From positions 62,001-126,000 of the forward strand of contig JAMFSK010000095.1 of the NCBI GenBank assembly GCA_026225235.1: a stretch of DNA of 64,000 nt, in the 5' to 3' direction. A program made the translations under genes and the position numbers. This DNA is from Burkholderiales bacterium. Its GTDB lineage: Bacteria > Pseudomonadota > Gammaproteobacteria > Burkholderiales > Burkholderiaceae. Shown piece by piece: positions 57,797 to 64,000 of the stretch (positions are counted from its first letter, which is position 1; each line of letters opens with the position of its first letter). Below the pieces are notes generated by a model. The model did not search any database. It was not told where the DNA came from and was given only the letters and a program-made list of their open reading frames with translations.

Positions 57797-59893
57797 ATGT
57801 CCAAATTTCGTATTGAGTTCGTCGTTTTTCTGGTGGGCCTGGTGGTGGTGTGCTGGATCGGCGCTGGCTATCTTGGCACCAACCCGCTGGCCTCCGCTGT
57901 CACGCTGCTGATTGGCGCTTGTTACCTCTCGGGCGCGTTCGAGTTGCGCGCCTATCAGCGCGCCACTGCCGCTCTCGCACGTGATGTCTCAGGACTATCG
58001 GAACCCCCCTCCGATCTGAGTGCCTGGCTGGGCCAACTACATCCCAGTCTACGCAGCGCCGTGCGCTCGCGGATCGAGGATCAGCGCGTGGCCTTGCCGG
58101 GGCCGGCGCTGACCCCGTATCTGGTCGGTCTGCTCGTACTGCTCGGCATGCTGGGTACCCTCCTCGGCATGGTGGTGACCCTGAGGGGGACCGGCGCGGC
58201 GCTCGAAAGCGCGACGGACCTCCAGGCCATCCACGGTTCGCTGGCGGCGCCGCTCAAAGGTCTCGGATTCGCATTCGGCACCTCGATTGCAGGCGTGGCC
58301 ACATCCGCCATGCTGGGGCTGCTTTCGGCGTTGTGCCGGCGCGAGCGGATCCAGGCGGGGCAGTTGCTCGATACGAAAATCGCAACGACGTTGCGCGTCT
58401 ACTCGAACGCGCACCAGCGCGACGAAACGCTCAGGCTTTTGCAACGGCAGGCGGAGATCATGCCGACCTTGGTCGATCGCCTGCAGACAATGATGTCGAC
58501 GATCGAGCAACAGAGCCTCGTCTCGAACGAACGTCAAATCGCGAGTCAACAAGCCTTTCTCGATGGATCGCAGGCCGCCTACGCTCGCCTCACCGCGTCT
58601 ATGGGGCAATCGTTGCAGGCAAGCGCCGCCGAAAGCGCCCGTGCCGCGGGTGCGGCGCTCCAGCCCCTGTTGGAGACGACCATGGCTGGGCTCGCGCGTG
58701 AAACGGCGGCCTTGCACGATACCGTCACGCACGCTGTGCAACGTCAACTGGATGGGCTGTCGACCGGCTTCGAGGCATCGACCGCGACCGTCGCTGACAT
58801 CTGGAAGCGGGCACTGACAGAACACACGCGATCGAGTGAAGCGCTCACCGGCCAACTCCACAGTTCGCTGGATCGATTTTCCGAAACCTTCGAACAACGC
58901 TCGGCCGGACTGCTGGAAGGCGTCTCCGCACGCCTCGAAGCTACCGTCGGCAAGGTGTCGCAAGCATGGAATCAGGCGCTCTCACGGCAGGAGCAGACCG
59001 GCGAGAAGCTGGCGGCCGACAACCAGCACGCCCTTACCGAGATCGTGGCGGCATTCGGGCAGCAATCGGATGCGCAACTACGCGCGATGAGCGAGTCGCA
59101 TGCGGGTTTGCAGACCGAGCTGGCATCGGGCGATCAGGCGCGGCTCGCGAGCTGGACCGGTACGCTCGCTTCGATGGCCGCCACGTTGAGCGAGGAATGG
59201 GCCGAAACGGGCGCGCAGACGGCGAGACGGCAGCACGAGATAGGCGACACGCTGGAGCGCACCGTACGCGAGCTGTCTGCGCAAACTGAGGCCCATGCGA
59301 AAAGCACGATCGCCGAGATCGGCCAGCTCGTGCAAGCCGCCTCTGAAGCACCCAAGGCAGCCGCCGAGATCGTCGCCGAGCTGCGTCAGAAGCTCTCCGA
59401 GAGCCTGGCTTCCGACACCGCAATGCTGGCGGAGCGCGCGCGTCTGATGGAAACATTGGAGACCCTGCTCGATGCCGTGACGGACGCCTCGACCCGGCAG
59501 CGCTCGTCTGTCGACGCGCTGATCGCGACGTCGGCAGAGTTGCTGGAGCGGGTGGGCAGCCGGTTCGGCGAGAAGATCGAGGCCGAAACACTGAAGCTGG
59601 ACGCCGTGTCGGCTCAAGTCACCGGAAGCGCCGTTGAGGTCGCCAGCCTCGGGGAGGCCTTCGGCCTCGCCAGTGAGTCGTTCGGTCAGTCGAACGACAA
59701 GCTGGTGGCTCATCTGCAGCGCATCGAGGCCGCGCTCGACAAATCGGCCACACGCAGCGATGAACAGCTTGCCTATTATGTGGCGCAGGCGAGAGAAGTC
59801 ATCGATCTGAGCATGCTGTCGCAGAAGCAGATCATTGAAGAACTCCGACAATTCGCTGGTGCGCCGGCGTCCACGGTGGCCGCGGCATCATGA
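57797..59893 (+). CDS. DUF802 protein: MotA/TolQ/ZorA-like membrane unit with a long coiled-coil tail
   Basis: A 698-residue protein. Four membrane helices: about residues 7-25, 30-48, 106-128 and 155-179. The helix 3-4 unit LVGLLVLLGMLGTLLGMVV, then GLGFAFGTSIAGVATSAMLG matches the ExbB/TolQ/MotA pattern, with the polar Thr/Ser facing a proton path. Residues 185-690 are nearly all helix with Gln/Ala/Ser/Thr-rich heptads (for example RQAEIMPTLVDRLQTM and TRQRSSVDALIATSAELLERV), a predicted coiled tail of roughly 500 residues toward the cytoplasm. This is the architecture of ZorA. The stop overlaps the next start by four bases. Confidence 0.85.
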   Translation: MSKFRIEFVVFLVGLVVVCWIGAGYLGTNPLASAVTLLIGACYLSGAFELRAYQRATAALARDVSGLSEPPSDLSAWLGQLHPSLRSAVRSRIEDQRVALPGPALTPYLVGLLVLLGMLGTLLGMVVTLRGTGAALESATDLQAIHGSLAAPLKGLGFAFGTSIAGVATSAMLGLLSALCRRERIQAGQLLDTKIATTLRVYSNAHQRDETLRLLQRQAEIMPTLVDRLQTMMSTIEQQSLVSNERQIASQQAFLDGSQAAYARLTASMGQSLQASAAESARAAGAALQPLLETTMAGLARETAALHDTVTHAVQRQLDGLSTGFEASTATVADIWKRALTEHTRSSEALTGQLHSSLDRFSETFEQRSAGLLEGVSARLEATVGKVSQAWNQALSRQEQTGEKLAADNQHALTEIVAAFGQQSDAQLRAMSESHAGLQTELASGDQARLASWTGTLASMAATLSEEWAETGAQTARRQHEIGDTLERTVRELSAQTEAHAKSTIAEIGQLVQAASEAPKAAAEIVAELRQKLSESLASDTAMLAERARLMETLETLLDAVTDASTRQRSSVDALIATSAELLERVGSRFGEKIEAETLKLDAVSAQVTGSAVEVASLGEAFGLASESFGQSNDKLVAHLQRIEAALDKSATRSDEQLAYYVAQAREVIDLSMLSQKQIIEELRQFAGAPASTVAAAS

Positions 59894-60540
59894 TCGAGGA
59901 GACCGACGGCGGAGCAGAGCCGACGACACCGATCTGGGCAGCTTTTGGCGATCTGATGTCGGTGCTATTGGGCGCCTTTGTGTTGATACTGGTGGGTGTG
60001 ATCGGCCTGCAACTGGAGCTGTCTTCGAAACTCGACAGCGAGGTCAAGCAGCGGCAAATGGAAATGCAGCGTCGCAAGACGCTCGAACAGGCTTTGGCAG
60101 GACCGCTCGCGGCAGGGCGCGTGACGCTTGTGAACGGACGCATCGGTATCAGCGGCAACGTGTTGTTCGCGCTCAACTCTGATCAACTACAGCCTGAAGG
60201 GCGAGCGCTGTTGAAGAGCCTGGCCGGGCCGTTGTCTGCCTATCTCAACGCCAACGATCAGATCCTGATGGTCAGCGGCTTCGCTGACGACCAGCAGGTA
60301 CGAACAGGCAATCGTCGCTTTGCGGACAACTGGGAGCTATCGGCGCAGCGCGCATTGACGGTGACCCGCGCGTTGATCGACGAAGGCATCCCCGCGTCGT
60401 CGGTCTTTGTGGCTGCGTTTGGGTCTGAACAACCCTTGAGCCCGAATGCGGACGATGAGGGTCGAGCCAGAAACCGAAGGGTGGAAATAGCGGCGGTCCC
60501 TAAACCGTCAGCTCCCAACGGTGGTGGGCATCGTGACTAG
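59890..60540 (+). CDS. MotB/ZorB-like OmpA-domain protein
   Basis: A 216-residue protein. One N-terminal helix (about residues 14-42, PIWAAFGDLMSVLLGAFVLIL) carries Asp21 at the position of the proton-binding Asp of MotB/ZorB. A short linker (SSKLDSEVKQRQMEMQRRKTLE) leads to an OmpA-type peptidoglycan-binding domain (VLFALNSDQLQPEGRALLKSLAG, MVSGFADDQQV, ending ARNRRVEIAAV). With the upstream DUF802 protein it would form a 5:2-type proton-driven stator; this is inferred from topology. It overlaps the next gene by eight bases. Confidence 0.88.
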   Translation: MIEETDGGAEPTTPIWAAFGDLMSVLLGAFVLILVGVIGLQLELSSKLDSEVKQRQMEMQRRKTLEQALAGPLAAGRVTLVNGRIGISGNVLFALNSDQLQPEGRALLKSLAGPLSAYLNANDQILMVSGFADDQQVRTGNRRFADNWELSAQRALTVTRALIDEGIPASSVFVAAFGSEQPLSPNADDEGRARNRRVEIAAVPKPSAPNGGGHRD

Positions 60541-61177
60541 CGCCGAGACGCCGGCGCGCGCACGACTCGATGCATGGCGGGAGCGCGGTGCTGATCGGCT
60601 CAACCCAGTCCGATTTCACTTCATCGAGGCGATGGAGCGACGGGCGCTCGCTTGCAGCGGCGAAGCACGACGCATCTTGAACGAAAGGCTTTCGAAGCTT
60701 GTGGATGCCTATGCCGAAGATCTTGAGCGCATCGCATTCACCCCGGACGACGCAAGCAAGCCTGCCTCGCCGCCGCCTCGTGGCGCGCTCGCCGGACTGA
60801 TCGACCACTTCTCCCTTCACGGGAAGGTGCATAACCAGAGTGTGACGGACATTGCGACATCTGTACCCTTATCTCCTTCAGAACCGGAGATGCTCGACTA
60901 CTTCCGCAAGATCTGGTCCGAAGTCAGCACCGAGCGACAGTTGCGGCAAGCGCGGGACCAGGTGCCCAGAAATGCCGGCCCGCTCAATACGAATAGCCTG
61001 GTACATCAGTCACTCGGGCTGATGAGCGAGCTTTCGCCCGGCTATCTCCGGCAGTTCCTGTCGTATGTGGATGCGTTGTCATGGATGGAAAAGATGAGCG
61101 GCAATGGTGCGCTCGGCGGCAAGGACACGCCTCACGCCGAGAGCGCCGGCAAGAATGAGCGCGGTAGGTCGAAATAG
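60533..61177 (+). CDS. DUF2894 protein
   Basis: A 214-residue soluble protein, GTG start overlapping the OmpA-type stop. The N-terminal block ARARLDAWRERGADRLNPVRFHFIEAMERRALACSGEARRILNERLSKLVDAYAEDL is helical; the middle has GALAGLIDHFS and PEMLDYFRKIWSEVSTERQLRQARDQVPRNAGPLNTNSLVHQSLGLMSELSPGYLRQFLSYVDALSWME, and the end is a basic tail. No nuclease, helicase or other enzyme motif is seen. It completes the DUF3348-DUF802-OmpA-DUF2894 operon. Function unknown. Confidence 0.8.
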   Translation: MTSAETPARARLDAWRERGADRLNPVRFHFIEAMERRALACSGEARRILNERLSKLVDAYAEDLERIAFTPDDASKPASPPPRGALAGLIDHFSLHGKVHNQSVTDIATSVPLSPSEPEMLDYFRKIWSEVSTERQLRQARDQVPRNAGPLNTNSLVHQSLGLMSELSPGYLRQFLSYVDALSWMEKMSGNGALGGKDTPHAESAGKNERGRSK

Positions 61178-61272
61178 CCTCGTCCTGTCGTCGTGCTCCA
61201 TCCCTTTCGCATCGATACAACTCGAGCACGCAACTGCAGCACGCATTCGAGCGCAGTGTCAGGTTGAGTGCC

Positions 61273-62535
61273 TCATGGAGCAACCATCGCGGTGGCGCGC
61301 CGATTCGTGGCGGGTTTCAAAAGCCGCCGAATGGCACCACGCCGACTCGCGACAAGAACGACCGGAACGATGCATAGCATCATCACTGCCTGGTAGAGAT
61401 AGAGTTGCCGATAGACATGGTGTCCCGCACTGATCGAAACGGCGACATAGACCATGAGGCCGACGAAGGCATTCATCGCATTGAAACTCGCGCTGACTCG
61501 GCCCTGGTAAGCCAGATCCGTCGCTCGCTGGGCCGCGCTGAGCGCGATGACGCTGGTCTGAAAGCTCAGACCCAAACCGATATAAATCACGATCGCCGGA
61601 ATCAGTCCCTTGCATTCGGCGAACACGAGCAGGCTGCCTGCCGCAAGGCCCAAGCCGAGCAGTAGCACAACGAGTTGGCCAAGATGGCGCGCGAGCCGGA
61701 CGATGAAAAATCCGCCGACGATCGCGCCCAATGCATAAGCCGCATCGATTTTCCCGAACGCTTCGGCACCCAGGTGAAGTTCCTCGCGGACGAATGGGGC
61801 AAGCATCGCGTTGATGCCAAAGATGACCGTCATGTTGGCCAGAATGAGCCCATAGAAGAAGGCGATTTCCGGGCGTTCCGCAATGTGTGCCACCCCCGCG
61901 CGCAGATCGACGAGATACTGGCTTGGGCCGCGTGCCCCCACCTCAACGTGCTTCTCGATAGAACCCAATTGCCGAGCGACGACTAAACCGAACAGCGCGG
62001 AGACGAAATAGGCAGCGCTCGTGAGATAGACCGTCGAGGCCGCGCCGATCGCTGCAAGCACGAAGCCTGACGCAGCGGTCCCCAGGATCTGGCCGCTTTG
62101 CCCGGTGACTACCGTGAGTGCATTGAGCCGGAACATTTCTTCGGACGATGCCGCTCGCGTCAGCGCTGATCGCCACGCCAGAACCTGAACTTCAGTCCCC
62201 AACGCAATAAAAAAGCTGACGCTATAACCCACGCTGGCTGTAGCGTGTCCCTCTGTATAGAGAAAGCCATACACGACCAGCACGAGCGATTGGAACAAAG
62301 CCGCGAGATAGGCCAGCCTTGCCGGTTCATGGCGATCAACCGCTACACCGATGATCGGTGACAACAGCAGCCCGGGCAGAATCGATATCAGAAGGGTGAT
62401 CGCCGCACTCGAGGGCCGACCCGTAATGTCGATGATCAACCACGTGTTGATAAGAAAGAAAAAGCCCGTGCCGATTCGGGTGGCGGCCGTGGTCGCGCCA
62501 TAGAAGCGCAGTGTCTGTGGGGTCACGCGAAGCAT
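61273..62535 (-). CDS. MFS transporter (DHA3-type exporter)
   Basis: A 420-residue major facilitator with 12 predicted helices. Start at ATG 62535 (MLRVTPQTLRFYGATTAATRIGTGFFFLINTWLIID); the longer frame from 62793 runs over the divergent LysR gene and is unlikely. GVAVDRHEPARLAYLAALFQS resembles the loop 2-3 motif. Similar to EntS/macrolide-type exporters, so it may export a siderophore or drug; the substrate is unknown. It is divergent from a LysR gene across 90 bp containing an inverted repeat. Confidence 0.88.
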   Translation of the reverse strand: MLRVTPQTLRFYGATTAATRIGTGFFFLINTWLIIDITGRPSSAAITLLISILPGLLLSPIIGVAVDRHEPARLAYLAALFQSLVLVVYGFLYTEGHATASVGYSVSFFIALGTEVQVLAWRSALTRAASSEEMFRLNALTVVTGQSGQILGTAASGFVLAAIGAASTVYLTSAAYFVSALFGLVVARQLGSIEKHVEVGARGPSQYLVDLRAGVAHIAERPEIAFFYGLILANMTVIFGINAMLAPFVREELHLGAEAFGKIDAAYALGAIVGGFFIVRLARHLGQLVVLLLGLGLAAGSLLVFAECKGLIPAIVIYIGLGLSFQTSVIALSAAQRATDLAYQGRVSASFNAMNAFVGLMVYVAVSISAGHHVYRQLYLYQAVMMLCIVPVVLVASRRGAIRRLLKPATNRRATAMVAP

Positions 62536-62585
62536 CCTGAAGATTTTCGACTCGAGGACAGTAAGCGCTTTAGAATAATAAGAAA

Positions 62586-62606
62586 ATTCAATAATTATCA
62601 TTGAAT
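62586..62606. promoter_or_regulatory. Inverted repeat between MFS and LysR genes
   Basis: ATTCAAT-N7-ATTGAAT, perfect 7-bp arms, in the 90-bp divergent space. The geometry contains a T-N11-A pattern used by LysR regulators, so it is the likely site of the adjacent LysR protein. Confidence 0.6.
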
Positions 62607-62625
62607 AAATCGGAAAAACTGAACC

Positions 62626-63519
62626 ATGAACGGCATCAATCTCGACATGGATGTCTTGCGCACACTCGTCACGGCGCAACAATTGGGGAGTTTCAACCGG
62701 GCTGCCGAACGACTGGGCCGCTCGCAGTCCGCGATCAGCCAGCGGCTTCGGAAGATCGAGGAGCAGATCGGCGAGCCTTTGTTTCAGAAGCAAGGACGAG
62801 GTCTGGCGCTGACGCCGGCGGGGGATGTCGTGCTCGCCTATGCGCGGAGAATTTTGGATCTGAACGACGAAGCGGTGGCCGCCGTGCGCGGGTTTGCGAT
62901 CGACGGGAGGGTGCGTGTCGGCCTGCCAGCGGATTTCGCGGAGACGTGGTTACCCGCCGTGCTCGGTCGGTTCAAGCGCACGCATCCCTCGGTCCGGATC
63001 GCGGCTGTGGTCGATCGCAACCGGCGCCTGCTTGAAAGCCTCGACAAGGGCGAACTCGATCTGGTCTTGTCGCTCGGGAACGAGGCGCGCGCCGACGCTC
63101 AGCCTGTCGGCGCGTTGCCCTTCGAATGGATCGGGCCGGTATCCACCGAAAGAATATGGACGGCGGAGGAGCCGATTCCGCTCGCCATGTTCGAGGCGCC
63201 GTGTTTCTTTCGTCAGCGCGCGCTGGAGACGCTGGACAATGCGGGGTTGCCTTGGCGAATTGCGTTCACCAGTCCGAGTCTGCACGGCCTGTGGGCCGCG
63301 GTCGAAGCCGGCTTGGGGGTGACGCTCCGCACGACCGTCGGCTTGCCCTCGCGACTCCAGGTCGTCGTCGATGCCACGTTGCTCCCCCCCGCGCGCATGC
63401 CCGCCCTGAAGGTCTCGTTGCACGACGGCGCCCGGTCTCTGGAGCCGGCCGTCGAGCGACTCAGGGACATCATCGTCGAGACACTGGCGGCCAGCCCGCA
63501 GGGATTTGCCTTGCCTTAA
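62626..63519 (+). CDS. LysR family transcriptional regulator
   Basis: A 297-residue LysR protein. Helix-turn-helix at residues about 8-65 (MDVLRTLVTAQQLGSFNRAAERLGRSQSAISQRLRKIEEQIGEPLFQKQGRGLALTPAG). The effector domain follows (RVRVGLPADFAETWLPAVLGRFKRTHPSVRIAAVVDRNRRLLESLDKGELDLVLSLG). Divergent from the MFS exporter, which it probably controls through the repeat at 62586-62606. The co-inducer is unknown. Confidence 0.92.
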   Translation: MNGINLDMDVLRTLVTAQQLGSFNRAAERLGRSQSAISQRLRKIEEQIGEPLFQKQGRGLALTPAGDVVLAYARRILDLNDEAVAAVRGFAIDGRVRVGLPADFAETWLPAVLGRFKRTHPSVRIAAVVDRNRRLLESLDKGELDLVLSLGNEARADAQPVGALPFEWIGPVSTERIWTAEEPIPLAMFEAPCFFRQRALETLDNAGLPWRIAFTSPSLHGLWAAVEAGLGVTLRTTVGLPSRLQVVVDATLLPPARMPALKVSLHDGARSLEPAVERLRDIIVETLAASPQGFALP

Positions 63520-63639
63520 GGCGCTTTCTAGCAAAGTCCACAGGTACCGCTAGTCGCGGGAGACCGTTCCGCCTGTCGCCGGTATCGAAGAGCTCGGACC
63601 GACGGCTCAATGCCCCGAGGCCCTTCGATCGGCAAATGA

Positions 63640-64000
63640 TCAGAACGTGTAGGCGATCTTGCCGAATGCCGTGCGGCCCACCGTGTTGTAACCGTACGCG
63701 GTGAAATACGCCCGATCGAAGAGATTCGACAGGGAGGCGGACACGATGAGATGTGAATTGACCTTGTACGCCGCACGCAAGCCCACGGTGGTGTACGACG
63801 GCAGATACGTCATGTTGAATGTATCGTCGTAGGTCGATCCCCCGTACAGCACGGAAAACCCGGTGCTGAGCGCGGCGAGATGGAACGCGTCCCAGGTGTG
63901 ATCCACGCTCAGGCTGACGGTCTGGCGCGGACGGCGGTTCAGCCACGTTTGGTCGGCGACGTCCTGCGGGTTCAGGATGCCGACCGCCAGACTGACCGGT
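63640..64000 (-). CDS. TonB-dependent outer-membrane receptor, C-terminal 119 residues; gene continues past the window
   Basis: The minus-strand frame is open from the right edge to the stop at 63640. It reads QTWLNRRPRQTVSLSVDHTW, FSVLYGGSTYDD, SYTTVGLRAAYKVNSHLIVSASLSNLFDRAYFTAYGYNTVGRTAFGKIAYTF. The RRPRQ and SNLFDRAYFTAYGYNTVGR segments are the usual last strands of BtuB-type receptors, and the terminal Phe is the outer-membrane insertion signal. The plug and TonB box lie outside the window. Ligand could be cobalamin or a siderophore; it is not decidable here. Confidence 0.9.
   Translation of the reverse strand, partial: PVSLAVGILNPQDVADQTWLNRRPRQTVSLSVDHTWDAFHLAALSTGFSVLYGGSTYDDTFNMTYLPSYTTVGLRAAYKVNSHLIVSASLSNLFDRAYFTAYGYNTVGRTAFGKIAYTF

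Overview
This window reads as a chromosome segment of a high-GC beta-proteobacterium, most likely Burkholderiaceae in the broad sense. That is inference from gene content: a DUF3348-DUF802-OmpA-DUF2894 cluster, a short H-NS-family protein, many LysR/IclR/GntR/TetR regulators, a CusCBA-type pump and a CUT1 sugar transporter. I see no rRNA, tRNA, CRISPR array, prophage or insertion sequence.

Layout. 1-9.4 kb: the 5' half of a cytochrome bd (CioA-like) oxidase gene, NAD-malic enzyme plus an AEC carrier, a convergent acetolactate-synthase-like enzyme, a GH1 beta-glucosidase, and small stress-type genes (BON protein, YdaD-like SDR, DUF2934). 9.4-15.6 kb is a decaying zone with five broken genes: a hybrid histidine kinase fused tail to tail with an arylsulfatase remnant, an IclR fragment carrying a 7-bp tandem duplication, a frameshifted SnoaL-like gene and a frameshifted MFS gene. 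Intact MBL and GST genes lie between them. 15.6-24 kb: TetR, TauD-type dioxygenase, a polar amino-acid ABC importer without its ATPase, a MipA/OmpV porin and a DUF1800-DUF1501 export pair. 26.2-29.5 kb: a shikimate-type MFS carrier with AroE and a divergent IclR. 29.6-31.2 kb: a second pair of head-truncated genes (NifJ and an RND pump), followed by an orphan NodT outer-membrane channel. 33-35 kb: LysR and a YghU-like GST.

The largest functional unit is 24.2-26.1 kb plus 35.5-46.7 kb: a CUT1 sugar ABC transporter, a XylB-like aldose dehydrogenase, a GntR regulator, an enolase-superfamily dehydratase, an HpaI-type aldolase, an aldehyde dehydrogenase and two IlvD/Edd dehydratases. A 16-bp operator-like palindrome (consensus ATATTGTTGACAATAT) occurs in front of all three transcription units, which ties the distant 24 kb gene to the cluster. 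The enzyme set fits a non-phosphorylative (Dahms-like) sugar or sugar-acid pathway whose substrate is unknown.

46.7-64 kb: H-NS-like protein; a FecR-OmpA-CHASE2 envelope module; a PAT-like acetyltransferase; a Cu/Ag efflux set with the CusA methionine triad; then the most intriguing locus, DUF3348-DUF802-OmpA-DUF2894 (57.0-61.2 kb). Its DUF802 protein looks like a MotA/ZorA-type stator with a long coiled tail, and its partner is a MotB/ZorB-like protein with a membrane aspartate. The window ends with a divergent MFS/LysR pair and the C-terminal part of a TonB-dependent receptor.
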